Of a stretch of 64,000 nucleotides of DNA, positions 8,062 through 15,939 are shown in pieces. Every line of letters starts with the position of its first letter. Position 1 is the first letter of the stretch. The notes beneath the pieces are model-generated. The model searched no databases and was not told where the DNA came from. It worked only from the letters and a program-made list of their open reading frames with translations. Origin of the DNA: Actinomadura viridilutea (GTDB taxonomy: Bacteria > Actinomycetota > Actinomycetes > Streptosporangiales > Streptosporangiaceae); the NCBI GenBank assembly GCA_003001795.1, contig PVNI01000006.1, positions 1 through 64,000 of the forward strand, written 5' to 3'. The translations under genes were made by a program, and so were the position numbers.

Positions 8062-9231
8062 TTACGTGTGAAGGGTACGGGGGCCCGACTCGGCGACGTC
8101 CGCCAGGGCCCGTTCTAGCGCGCCGAGGTCCTCCTCGGTCAGCGTGGCGCGGGCGGTGAGACGCAGGCAGGCGCGCCCCTTGGGCACGGATGGGGGACGG
8201 AAGCATCCGACCCGCACGCCGTGCCGCGCGCACACCCGCTGGCCCTGGACGGCCGCGTGCGGCTCGCCCAGCACCACGGGGACCACGGCCGCGGCGGGCT
8301 CGTCGGTGGTCTCCAGGCCGAGAGCGGCGGCCGCGGAGGCCATCCGCCGGGCCACGCCCCGGGCGCGGGCCGGCCGGTCCGGCTCGGCCTCCAGCACGTC
8401 CAGGGCGGCCAGGACGGCGCCCACGCTGGGCGGCGCCAGCCCCGTGTCGAAGATCATCGAACGTCCGGTGTCGACGAGCGCGTCGACGACCTCGGGCGCG
8501 CCGAGCACCGCGCCGCCCTGCGCGCCCAGCGACTTGGACAGGGTGAGGGTGAGCACCACGTCCGGCTGCCCGGCCAGGCCCGCGGCGTGCGCGGCGCCGC
8601 GTCCGCCGTCGCCGACGACGCCGAGGGCGTGCGCCTCGTCCACCACCAGCAGCGCCCCGTGCGCGCGGGCCACGCGGTGCAGGTCCGCCAGCGGCGCCAG
8701 GTCGCCGTCCACGGAGAACACCGCGTCGGTGACGACCAGGGCGTGCTCCTCCTCGCGGCCGGCCAGCGCGGCCTCGACGGCGGCGACGTCGCGGTGCGGG
8801 ACGACCGCCACCCGCGACCGCGACAGGCGGCACCCGTCGATGATCGAGGCGTGGTTGCCCTGGTCGGACACCACGAGCACGTCCGGGCCGCCCAGGCCCG
8901 CCACCGCGCCCAGGTTGGCCAGGTAGCCGGAGGAGAACACCAGACCGGCGGCGCATCCGGCGAACGCGGCCAGCCGCTCGTCCAGCTCGGCGTGCAGCCG
9001 CGTGGTGCCGGTGACCAGCCGCGACCCGGTCGCCCCGGTGCCGTACGCGCGGGCGGCGGCGACCGCTCCCTCGATCAGCCGGGGGTCGCGCGACAGCCCG
9101 AGGTAGTCGTTGGACGCCAGGTCGACGAGTCCGTCGTGGTCGGCGGCCCGGGGCCGCAGCCGCCGCCGCAGTCCCGCCTCCTCGCGGCGGGCCGCGGCGG
9201 CGCGCAGCCGGTCCAGGGGATCGCGTGTCAT
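8062..9231 (-). CDS. bioF: 8-amino-7-oxononanoate synthase
   Basis: 389 residues. A PLP enzyme that condenses pimeloyl thioester with alanine, the first ring-pathway step of biotin synthesis. Seen are ASNDYLGLS (39-47), GATGSRLVTGT (66-76), the PLP-contacting DEAHALGVVG (198-207) and the Schiff-base lysine in TLSKSLGAQGG (Lys 233). It is transcribed away from bioD-bioB, with the DasR-like gene downstream. No bioA gene for the next step lies in the window. Alpha-oxoamine synthases for other acyl-CoAs look similar, but the biotin neighbourhood supports BioF. Confidence 0.9.
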   Translation of the reverse strand: MTRDPLDRLRAAAARREEAGLRRRLRPRAADHDGLVDLASNDYLGLSRDPRLIEGAVAAARAYGTGATGSRLVTGTTRLHAELDERLAAFAGCAAGLVFSSGYLANLGAVAGLGGPDVLVVSDQGNHASIIDGCRLSRSRVAVVPHRDVAAVEAALAGREEEHALVVTDAVFSVDGDLAPLADLHRVARAHGALLVVDEAHALGVVGDGGRGAAHAAGLAGQPDVVLTLTLSKSLGAQGGAVLGAPEVVDALVDTGRSMIFDTGLAPPSVGAVLAALDVLEAEPDRPARARGVARRMASAAAALGLETTDEPAAAVVPVVLGEPHAAVQGQRVCARHGVRVGCFRPPSVPKGRACLRLTARATLTEEDLGALERALADVAESGPRTLHT

Positions 9232-9338
9232 GACCAGATCTTGCCAGGTCCCCGGGGCGCGGCACGTCGGCGGGGCGGCGGCGAGGGCCGGGCGGGCCGG
9301 TGGACGGGGCGGTCCCCGGGATCGGCGATGATGGAGCC

Positions 9339-10961
9339 GTGCCCACCTTGACCGACCTGGTACGCGACCACACCGACCTCACCGACACCGACCTGGAGTG
9401 GCTGCACGCCCTGGTGTCGGACTGGCAGCTGCTGGCGGACCTGTCGTTCGCCGACCTGCTGCTGTGGGTGCCGCTGCGGTCGGTGGAGGGCGGGGAGCCC
9501 ACGTCGTGGGTGGCGATCGCGCAGATGCGTCCGACCACCGGCCCGACCGCCTACCCCGAGGACCTGGTCGGCCGGATCGTGCGCGCCGGGCGGCGCGGCC
9601 TGATCGACGTGGCGTGGCGGGAGCAGCGCATCGTCCGCGAGGGCGACCCGGAGTGGGGCAGCGGCATCCCCGTCCGGGAGGAGTCGATCCCGGTGCGGCG
9701 CGGCGCCAAGATGCTCGGCGTCATCCAGCGCAGCACCAACCTCAGCTCGGCCCGCACCCCGAGCCGCCTGGAGCTGACCTACCTGCAGAGCGCCAGCGAC
9801 CTGGCGCAGATGATCTCGGAGGGCCGGTTCCCGGTCCCGGGGGAGGAGCCCAACCTGGTGCGCTCGCCTCGCGTCGGCGACGGGCTGATCCGGCTGGACC
9901 ACGCCGGACGCGTCACCTACGCCAGCCCGAACGCGCAGTCGGCCTACCGGCGCCTGGGGTTCCCCACCGACCTGGTCGGCGAGGTGCTGGGCGAGATCAC
10001 CACCCAGCTGTGCGACACCGGCGAGCCGCTGGAGGAGGCGCTGAGCGCGCTGCTCAGCGGCCGCGCCCCGCGCGAGGTGGAGGTCGAGGCGCACGGGTCG
10101 GTGATGCAGCTGCGCACCATCCCGCTGGTGGTGGGCGGCACCCGGATCGGCGCGATCGTGCTGTGCCGCGACGTCACCGAGCTGCGCTGGCGCGACCGCG
10201 AGCTGATGACCAAGGACGCCACCATCCGGGAGATCCACCACCGGGTGAAGAACAACCTGCAGACGGTCGCGGCGCTGCTGCGGCTGCAGGCCCGGCGGTT
10301 GAGCATCCCCGAGGGCCGGGCCGCGCTGGACGAGGCGGTGCGCCGGGTCGGATCCATCGCGATCGTCCACGAGACCCTCTCGCACACCCCCGACGAGCTG
10401 ATCGACTTCGACGACATCGCCGATCGCGTGATCGCCATGGCGGGGGAGGTGTCGACGCCGGAGACGCGGGTGACGCCCAAGCGGACCGGCAGCTTCGGCG
10501 TGCTGCCCGCCGAGATCGCGACCCCGCTGGCGATGGCGCTCACCGAGCTGCTGCAGAACGCCCTGGAGCACGGCCTGTCCAACCGGTTCGGGACGCTGGA
10601 GGTCAGCGCGCGGCGGCGGGAGGAGACGGACGGGGCCGGGCCGCGGCTGGTGGTCACGGTCGCCGACGACGGCGTGGGCCTGCCCGCCGACTTCGACGTG
10701 GAGAGCAGCGACAGCCTGGGCCTGCAGATCGTGCGGACGCTGATCGTCGGCGAGCTGAGCGGGCGGCTGCAGTTCCGGCGGCGGGCGAGCGGCGGCACCG
10801 AGGTGCTCGTGGACGTGCCGCTCGACCAGGCCGCGATCCGCGCGCCCGCGGCGCGGGACCGGAGCATGGCGGCGCGTCCGGCGCTGAAGGACCTGAGCGC
10901 GGGGCGGCGCCGCGACGGCAGGCGGCCGTCCATGGGCGGTGCGCCCGACGGACGGGACTAG
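9339..10961 (+). CDS. pdtaS: Sensor histidine kinase, PdtaS-like
   Basis: 540 residues from GTG 9339; this start matches the N-terminus of mycobacterial PdtaS (TLTDLVRDHTDL, then WQLLADLSFADLLLW). Domains in order: GAF-like sensor (about 20-165), PAS (about 175-290), HisKA_2 dimerisation helix with the phospho-accepting His in REIHHRVKNNLQTVAALLR (about 298) and a HATPase domain with MALTELLQNALEHG and DDGVGLP. No membrane segments, so it is cytosolic. In mycobacteria PdtaS pairs with the RNA-binding ANTAR regulator PdtaR; none is in the window. The neighbour WhiB1 is the same as in M. tuberculosis. Confidence 0.88.
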   Translation: MPTLTDLVRDHTDLTDTDLEWLHALVSDWQLLADLSFADLLLWVPLRSVEGGEPTSWVAIAQMRPTTGPTAYPEDLVGRIVRAGRRGLIDVAWREQRIVREGDPEWGSGIPVREESIPVRRGAKMLGVIQRSTNLSSARTPSRLELTYLQSASDLAQMISEGRFPVPGEEPNLVRSPRVGDGLIRLDHAGRVTYASPNAQSAYRRLGFPTDLVGEVLGEITTQLCDTGEPLEEALSALLSGRAPREVEVEAHGSVMQLRTIPLVVGGTRIGAIVLCRDVTELRWRDRELMTKDATIREIHHRVKNNLQTVAALLRLQARRLSIPEGRAALDEAVRRVGSIAIVHETLSHTPDELIDFDDIADRVIAMAGEVSTPETRVTPKRTGSFGVLPAEIATPLAMALTELLQNALEHGLSNRFGTLEVSARRREETDGAGPRLVVTVADDGVGLPADFDVESSDSLGLQIVRTLIVGELSGRLQFRRRASGGTEVLVDVPLDQAAIRAPAARDRSMAARPALKDLSAGRRRDGRRPSMGGAPDGRD

Positions 10962-10983
10962 GCCGCCGCGGCCGAAAAGACCG

Positions 10984-11000
10984 GCGCCCGCGGCGGGCGC
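10984..11000. terminator. Hairpin between pdtaS and whiB1
   Basis: Arms GCGCCCG (10984-10990) and CGGGCGC (10994-11000) with a 3-base loop, 23 bases after the pdtaS stop, between convergent genes. Short, so only a candidate. Confidence 0.4.
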
Positions 11001-11114
11001 GGGCGCTTGGAGTCTACGGACGCGCGGGGCTCTCCGACCGGGAGGTTCGGAGGCGGCGCGTCTGCGGGAGGCCGGACGAGGGCCCGGCGGTGGCGGCGCG
11101 TGACGCGCGGCGGG

Positions 11115-11375
11115 TCAGACGCGGGCGTTGGCGCGGGCCCGGGCACGGGCGGTGCGCCGCCGGAGCACGCGCCGCTCGTCCTCGCTCATGCCGCCCCACA
11201 CGCCGGCGTCCTGGCCGGACTCCAGGGCCCAGCGCAGGCACGCGTCGGTGACCTCGCAGCGGCGGCATACCTGCTTGGCCTCTTCGATCTGCAGGAGCGC
11301 GGGCCCGGTGTTGCCGATCGGGAAGAACAGCTCGGGGTCCACGTCACGGCAGGCCGCGCGGTGGCGCCAGTCCAT
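11115..11375 (-). CDS. whiB1: WhiB family iron-sulfur regulator, WhiB1/WblE type
   Basis: 86 residues from ATG 11375, chosen because GAAGGAG sits 8 bases upstream and because it aligns with the WhiB1 N-terminus MDWRH; a GTG 9 bases upstream lacks spacing for that ribosome site. Four cluster cysteines are at 9, 37, 40 and 46 (CRDVDPELFFP, CRRCEVTDAC), followed by the beta-turn GVWGGMSEDERR and an Arg-rich DNA-binding tail. WhiB1 is an essential NO-sensitive [4Fe-4S] protein that binds the housekeeping sigma factor in mycobacteria. Its upstream region holds a CRP consensus site and a long palindrome. Confidence 0.95.
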   Translation of the reverse strand: MDWRHRAACRDVDPELFFPIGNTGPALLQIEEAKQVCRRCEVTDACLRWALESGQDAGVWGGMSEDERRVLRRRTARARARANARV

Positions 11376-11424
11376 GCGGTCCACTCCTTCGTCAGCGTGG
11401 GGGGACGCGCCTCCCCACTCATCT

Positions 11425-11440
11425 TGTGAACTGATTCACA
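11425..11440. promoter_or_regulatory. CRP/Cmr-type binding site upstream of whiB1
   Basis: TGTGA-ACTGAT-TCACA is an exact match to the CRP consensus TGTGA-N6-TCACA. It lies 50-65 bp before the whiB1 ATG. The M. tuberculosis whiB1 promoter is known to be bound by the CRP homologue Rv3676, so a conserved control is plausible. Confidence 0.7.
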
Positions 11441-11589
11441 TGTCTCTCGCGGAGCACCCCGAGCCGCTCGAGGGGGATTGGGTTCAGGGGTGGTCGTTCT
11501 GGGCGCTACTCGGGCAGGGCGCGACGCGCTGAGCCCCTGCCGGTCGGCGCACTTTGAGCGTGTCAGGGCATCGTAGGAGGACGCAAGAC

Positions 11590-11611
11590 CTTTGAGAAAC
11601 GTTTCTCAAAG
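11590..11611. promoter_or_regulatory. 22-bp perfect palindrome, LacI-type operator candidate
   Basis: CTTTGAGAAAC (11590-11600) is followed directly by its exact reverse complement (11601-11611), centre AACGTT. Central CG with flanking A/T is typical of LacI-family operators. A second shorter palindrome ATGTG-T-CACAT is at 11624-11634. The site is 215 bp upstream of whiB1 and 72 bp after the lipid kinase stop. The rest of the 11376-11682 gap holds no gene that I can see. Confidence 0.55.
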
Positions 11612-11682
11612 TATGAGTGTCGTATGTGTCACATCGGTGTTTCGACGGTGGTGCTTTGCCGTCGCCTCGTGCGTGACCTGCG

Positions 11683-12624
11683 TCATATGACCACGCGGAC
11701 CGCTTTCGGGACGGCACGGAAGGTGATGGCGGGCGTCTCGCCGAGGTAGTCGCCGTCGAGCTGGTAGGCCACCGGCCGGGGCGACCGCAGCGTGACCTCC
11801 GCCGCGTCGTGCACGTTCACCACGTGGCGGCCCTGCACGGGACGGGCCCGGGCCAACAACATCTGCGCCACCGTGCCCAGCGCCGGGGCGACCCGCAGCG
11901 ACCGCAGCGCGAACACGTCCAGGCCCTTGTTGAAGTTGGCGCGCGGACTGGGGTTCACCGGGAGCGGTCCAAGGAACGTCCACGGCGAGGTGTTGGACAC
12001 GAAGGCCAGGAACAGGCCGGGGATCGGCGGGCGGCCCGGCCGCTCCAGGATGAGCTTCGGGCGCCTGCGGTCCGTCCCGGAGAAGAAATGCTCGAGCGCC
12101 GTGCGCACGTACAGCGCCGCGGGCGCGCGGCCGCCCTTCGCGCGCCGCCGCTCCACCTCCCGGACGACCTCCGCGTCCAGGCCCACCCCGGCGTTGAAGG
12201 TGAAGTACCGCTCCGGGCCGTCCGGCAGGCGCGCCGCGCCCAGCCCCACCGTGCGGTGCCGTCCGGCCCGCAGCCCCTGGAGCACCTGGCGGGTCGCCCC
12301 GACCGGATCGCCCGGCAGGCCCAGCGCGCGGGCGAACACGTTCGCGCTGCCGCACGGCACCACGGCCAGCGCGGGCAGCCGCCCCGACGGACCCTCGGCC
12401 AGCAGCCCGTTCACGGCCTCGTTGACGGTGCCGTCGCCGCCGAGCACCACGATCGCGTCGTAGCCCTCGTGCACGGCCTTGCGGGCCAGATCCGTGGCGT
12501 GTCCGCGGTGCCCCGTCTCGGCGAGGTCGATGTTCAGGTCGCCGGTGAAGGCCCGCAGCATGATGTCGCGGGCCCGCCGCGTGGTCGAGGTCGCCTTGGG
12601 ATTGGCGATGAGCATGGCGCGCAC
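11683..12624 (-). CDS. Diacylglycerol kinase family lipid kinase
   Basis: 313 residues from GTG 12624 (ATG 12615 is an alternative three codons in). It belongs to the DagK/LCB5 fold: the nucleotide-binding GGDGTVNEAVNGLL motif (about 68-81) and PCGSANVFARALGLP (about 97-111) are clear, with a preceding LIANPKATST strand. The C-terminal beta-sandwich contains FTFNAGVGLDAEVV and YQLDGDYLGETPAITFR. Members phosphorylate diacylglycerol, phosphatidylinositol or other lipids; the exact substrate is not decidable. It is divergent from the next gene with 40 bp between starts. Confidence 0.85.
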   Translation of the reverse strand: MRAMLIANPKATSTTRRARDIMLRAFTGDLNIDLAETGHRGHATDLARKAVHEGYDAIVVLGGDGTVNEAVNGLLAEGPSGRLPALAVVPCGSANVFARALGLPGDPVGATRQVLQGLRAGRHRTVGLGAARLPDGPERYFTFNAGVGLDAEVVREVERRRAKGGRAPAALYVRTALEHFFSGTDRRRPKLILERPGRPPIPGLFLAFVSNTSPWTFLGPLPVNPSPRANFNKGLDVFALRSLRVAPALGTVAQMLLARARPVQGRHVVNVHDAAEVTLRSPRPVAYQLDGDYLGETPAITFRAVPKAVRVVI

Positions 12625-12664
12625 GGCGTTCAGCGTATCCGTGCCCGGGATAGGGTTGCGGGTT

Positions 12665-13222
12665 GTGTCGAAGCGTCCCATCACCGTGCACGGCGCCGCC
12701 GCCCTCGTGGCCGCCGAGGGCGCCGTCGCGACCGGATTCGGGCTGTTCACCGGGTACGAGACCGTGATCGGCGCGGCCGTCGACCCGGCCACCGCGATCG
12801 CCGTGACCGTCCTGGCGCTCGGGGCCGGGGCGGGCATGTTCGGCTGCGCCCGCGGGCTGCTGCGGGGCGCCGCCTGGAGCCGTTCGCCCAGCGTCCTGGT
12901 CCAGCTGTTCGCCCTCCCGGTCGCCTGGTCGCTGTGGCAGAGCGAGCAGTACTGGCTGGCCGTTCCGCTGGGCCTGCTGGCCGTGGCCTCCCTGGTGCTC
13001 CTGCTGAGTCCGCCGACGACCGCGTGGCTCGTCCACGAGGAGCAGGCCGGAGACGACGACACCGGGCAGGCCGCCGCGAAGCGGCCGGGGGCCGGCAAGG
13101 CCGTCCGGGACGGTGACGCGTCCGGCGCCCAGACGGGCGGCGGCGAGAAGGGCGAGGCCGAGACCGCCGCCGGGAAGCGGACGGCCGGCGGCAAGAAGCC
13201 GCGGCGCGGCGGAAAGCGCTAG
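12665..13222 (+). CDS. Integral membrane protein of unknown function
   Basis: 185 residues from GTG 12665, just after a short spacer from the divergent lipid kinase. Four hydrophobic segments (about 9-30, 37-58, 72-92 and 97-118) precede a charged Lys/Gly/Ala-rich cytoplasmic tail of ~65 residues ending KKPRRGGKR. Similar small membrane proteins are common in actinomycetes; I do not recognise a function. It is convergent with the sigma factor gene. Confidence 0.7.
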   Translation: MSKRPITVHGAAALVAAEGAVATGFGLFTGYETVIGAAVDPATAIAVTVLALGAGAGMFGCARGLLRGAAWSRSPSVLVQLFALPVAWSLWQSEQYWLAVPLGLLAVASLVLLLSPPTTAWLVHEEQAGDDDTGQAAAKRPGAGKAVRDGDASGAQTGGGEKGEAETAAGKRTAGGKKPRRGGKR

Positions 13223-13235
13223 AGAGAAGCTCGGA

Positions 13236-13265
13236 GGCGGCGGCCGACCCGCGTCGGCCGCCGCC
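13236..13265. terminator. Strong hairpin between convergent genes
   Basis: A 13-bp perfect stem, GGCGGCGGCCGAC (13236-13248) with its complement (13253-13265), and a 4-base loop CCGC. It can serve both the membrane protein gene and the sigma factor gene. Confidence 0.75.
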
Positions 13266-13352
13266 CCCCGCGCGCTGTCGCGGCGGTGCTCATGGCCCGG
13301 TCTCGTCGTGCCGGCGGGCCTGCACTCGGCACGCACCGAGCGGGCCTCCCGG

Positions 13353-14180
13353 TCACTCGTCGGCGGTCAGGCCCTCGCGGAGCTGGGCCAGGGTGCGGGC
13401 CAGGAGGCGGGAGACGTGCATCTGGGAGATGCCCAGCTCGGCGGCGATCTGCGACTGGGTCATGTTCCCGAAGAACCGCAGCAGAAGGATCTTCTTCTCG
13501 CGGGCGGGCAGCTTCTCCAGCAGCGGCTTGAGGGACTCGCGGTACTCCACGCCCTCCAGCGACTCGTCCACCATGCCGAGCGAGTCGGCCACCGCGGGCG
13601 CGTCCTCGTCGCCGGAGTCGGGGGCGTCCAGGGAGACGGTGGAGTAGGCGTTGGCCGACTCCAGGCCCTCCAGGACCTCCTCCTCGCTCATCCCCAGGTG
13701 CGCCGCCAGCTCGCTGACGGTGGGGGCGCGCCCCTCGCGCTGGGCCAGATCGCTGATCGCCTTGGTCAGCGACAGCTTGAGCTCCTGCAGCCGGCGCGGC
13801 ACCCGCACCGCCCAGCCCTTGTCGCGGAAGTGCCGCTTGATCTCGCCGACGATGGTGGGCGTGGCGTAGGTGGAGAACTCCACGCCGCGGTCCAGGTCGA
13901 ACCGGTCGATCGACTTGATCAGGCCGATGGTGGCGACCTGGATGAGGTCGTCCAGCCACTCGCCGCGGTTGCGGAACCGGCGGGCCAGGTACTCCACCAG
14001 CGGCAGGTGCAGCTCCACCAGCTGGTCGCGGATGCGCTGGCGCTCCGGGTCGCCCTCGGGCAGCTCGGCCAGACGCTCGAACAGGGCCCGGGCGCGGGCG
14101 CGGTCGGGCACCGCGGTGTCGGGACGCTCGCTCGCGCCCGCCGCGCTTCCGCCGTCCGGAAGTGTCGTCTTCTCCGTCAC
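13353..14180 (-). CDS. RNA polymerase sigma factor, SigB/SigF/SigG family
   Basis: 275 residues from GTG 14180. Region 2 includes LVEYLARRFRNRGEWLDDLIQVATIGLIKSIDRFD-type sequence and EFSTYATPTIVGEIKRHFRDKGW; region 3 covers VPRRLQELKLSL to TVSELAAHLGMSEEEVLEG; region 4 has the helix-turn-helix MTQSQIAAELGISQMHVSRLLART. This is the general-stress/sporulation class of actinomycetes. The start overlaps the stop of the upstream anti-sigma gene by 4 bases (GTGA), which couples their translation. Regulation is therefore most likely by partner switching. Confidence 0.93.
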   Translation of the reverse strand: MTEKTTLPDGGSAAGASERPDTAVPDRARARALFERLAELPEGDPERQRIRDQLVELHLPLVEYLARRFRNRGEWLDDLIQVATIGLIKSIDRFDLDRGVEFSTYATPTIVGEIKRHFRDKGWAVRVPRRLQELKLSLTKAISDLAQREGRAPTVSELAAHLGMSEEEVLEGLESANAYSTVSLDAPDSGDEDAPAVADSLGMVDESLEGVEYRESLKPLLEKLPAREKKILLLRFFGNMTQSQIAAELGISQMHVSRLLARTLAQLREGLTADE

Positions 14181-14605
14181 GGGGCCCCCGTCGCGGCGCG
14201 GCGCTTCTGCAGCATCACCGTGACCCGGTCGTCGGGGCCCACCTCGGAGTCGACCTCGCCGGCCAGCGACGACAGCACCGTCCAGGCGAAGGTGTCGCGA
14301 CTCGGCTCGCGGCCGTCCACGGTCAGCACCGACACCTTGATGCGCACCGCGTCCCCGGTCAGCTCGAACTCGCACGTGAGGTCGGTCCCGGGCACGGCCT
14401 GGGCGAGCAGCATCGCGCACGCCTCGTCGACGGCGATGCGCAGGTCCTCGATCTCGTCCAGCGTGAAGTCCAGCCGGGCCGCCAGGCCCGCCGTGGCGGT
14501 CCGCAGCACCGACAGGTAGGCGCTCGCGGCGGGCAGCTTCACGGTCACCGCGTCACGCGGTGACACCTTCGTACTGGCCGGCATCGCAGCGGTTTCCTCA
14601 GTCAC
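14177..14605 (-). CDS. rsbW: Anti-sigma factor kinase, RsbW/UsfX-like
   Basis: 142 residues. A GHKL-type ATPase: FTLDEIEDLRIAVDEACAML is the N-box helix and DSEVGPDDRVTVMLQKRR closes the domain. It lacks a fully canonical G1 box, as seen in UsfX-type proteins, so kinase activity is uncertain. It would hold the sigma factor encoded immediately downstream inactive until an anti-anti-sigma factor intervenes; no such antagonist gene is adjacent. The 4-base overlap with the sigma gene fixes the stoichiometry. Confidence 0.88.
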   Translation of the reverse strand: MTEETAAMPASTKVSPRDAVTVKLPAASAYLSVLRTATAGLAARLDFTLDEIEDLRIAVDEACAMLLAQAVPGTDLTCEFELTGDAVRIKVSVLTVDGREPSRDTFAWTVLSSLAGEVDSEVGPDDRVTVMLQKRRAATGAP

Positions 14606-14710
14606 GTCACTCCCTTGCGGCGGTAGGTCCCGCTGCTTCGAAACTACCGCCTAACCCCCTTGCTTCGAGACTGCGGCGCGCATGGCTTTGCCGCATCCGG
14701 GAGAAATGGA

Positions 14711-15232
14711 TCACCTGTCCGGCGAAATCTGGGCCGGGTCCGCCCCTTCGCCGCGCCCCGACCGGCTCCGGCCGAGATCCGCCAAGGCCTTGCCGGTCAG
14801 CCGGTAGACCGTCCATTCGTCCTGCGGCTGCGCGCCGAGGGACTTGTAGAAACCGATCGCGGGAGCGTTCCAGTTCAGCACCGACCACTCGATCCGGCCG
14901 TATCCGCGCTCGACGGCGATGCGCGCCAGCTCCCGCAGCAGCGCCTTGCCGTACCCGCGGCCGCGCATCCGCGGCCTGACGTACAGGTCTTCCAGGTAAA
15001 TGCCGTGACGGCCGAGCCAGGTGGAGAACGTCAGGAACCATAGGGCGAATCCGACGACTTCGCCCTCGTGCTCGGCCACATGCGCGAACACCCGAGGCTC
15101 CGGCCCGAACAGATGCCGCAGGAAATCGTCCTCGGTCGCCTTCACCTCGTGCAGCGCGCGCTCGTAGTCGGCCAGCTCGCGCACCAGCCGCACGATCGCG
15201 GGAACGTCCTCGGGAACAGCGGGGCGGATCAC
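14711..15232 (-). CDS. GNAT acetyltransferase, diamine (SSAT-like) type
   Basis: 173 residues from GTG 15232. The sequence IRPAVPEDVPAIVRLVRELADYERA, then FLTFSTWLGRHGIYLEDLYVRP and RGRGYGKALLRELARIAVERG, ending in VLNWNAPAIGFYKSLGA, follows spermidine/spermine N-acetyltransferases closely. The acetyl-CoA loop is RGRGYGKAL (about 99-107). It may act on polyamines or related amines; thialysine acetyltransferase is an alternative. It stands alone between the anti-sigma gene and Ni-SOD on the same strand. Confidence 0.85.
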   Translation of the reverse strand: MIRPAVPEDVPAIVRLVRELADYERALHEVKATEDDFLRHLFGPEPRVFAHVAEHEGEVVGFALWFLTFSTWLGRHGIYLEDLYVRPRMRGRGYGKALLRELARIAVERGYGRIEWSVLNWNAPAIGFYKSLGAQPQDEWTVYRLTGKALADLGRSRSGRGEGADPAQISPDR

Positions 15233-15318
15233 GTCGGCCAGGCTACAAGGCGCCGGCCGCCGCCCGGTGATCCCGGCACTTGCGATCGTGCGAGGACCGC
15301 CCGCCGGTGAGACGAGCG

Positions 15319-15346
15319 GGGGCCCCGCCGGACGCGGCGGGGCCCC
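15319..15346. terminator. Ni-SOD terminator hairpin
   Basis: A 12-bp perfect stem GGGGCCCCGCCG (15319-15330) with CGGCGGGGCCCC (15335-15346) and loop GACG, starting 24 bases past the sodN stop. Confidence 0.8.
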
Positions 15347-15370
15347 ATGCGTACCGGTTCGCCGGCGTGC

Positions 15371-15772
15371 TCAGGCCTGCTTGGTCTCCCAGAAGATCTT
15401 CTCGATCTCCGCGATGCGGGCGAGCAGGTCCTCGGCCGCCTTGACGTCCATGCTGCCCTTGGTGCCGCCCGCGCCGGCGAGCTTGGTGGCCTCGTTGAAC
15501 AGCTGGTGCAGCTGCGGGTACTTCTCGAAGTGCGGCGGCTTGAAGTAGTCCGTCCACAGCACCCACAGGTGCTCCTTCACCAGCTGCGAGCGCTGCTCCT
15601 TGATGAGGATGGCGCGGGCCCGGAAGACCGGGTCCTCGTTGGCGGCGTACTTCTCGCAGATCGCCTTGACGGACTCGGCCTCGATGCGGGCCTGCGCCGG
15701 GTCGTAGACCCCGCACGGCAGGTCGCAGTGCGCGGAAACCGCGGTCCTGGGGCGCAGAAGGTTTGCGAGCAC
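15371..15772 (-). CDS. sodN: Nickel superoxide dismutase precursor
   Basis: 133 residues from GTG 15772, preceded by GAGGGAAGGG 8 bases upstream; this gives the 14-residue leader typical of SodN (an ATG 30 bases upstream has no ribosome site). After leader removal the mature protein begins HCDLPCGVYDP, the nickel hook in which His1, Cys2 and Cys6 bind the metal. The rest is the four-helix domain with DYFKPPHFEKYPQLHQL and IEKIFWETKQA. It removes superoxide in the cytoplasm. The maturation peptidase gene is divergent upstream. In streptomycetes sodN is induced by nickel. Confidence 0.96.
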   Translation of the reverse strand: MLANLLRPRTAVSAHCDLPCGVYDPAQARIEAESVKAICEKYAANEDPVFRARAILIKEQRSQLVKEHLWVLWTDYFKPPHFEKYPQLHQLFNEATKLAGAGGTKGSMDVKAAEDLLARIAEIEKIFWETKQA

Positions 15773-15939
15773 CTGCGTTTCCCTTCCCTCGTATCGGATC
15801 ATGCTCCGGTCACCGACATTACTCTTGTGACGGCCCCGCCGTAGGGCTGGGGCGCTCGGTATTTGGGCCTAGGACCGTTCCGGCGGCCTGCCCGAAGTGG
15901 TCTTGTTTCCAGGCAACGGCGACCTATGCGGGGGCGGGA
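15773..15939. promoter_or_regulatory. Divergent sodN-sodX promoter region
   Basis: 167 bp between divergent genes. It contains a small inverted repeat GTCAC (15809-15813) / GTGAC (15827-15831). No clear Nur-type palindrome was found by eye. Confidence 0.35.

Noticed and set aside
7135..9338. Search for a dasR-response element (ACTGGTCTAGACCAGT-like) around the DasR-like gene
   Set aside because: No convincing match seen by eye.
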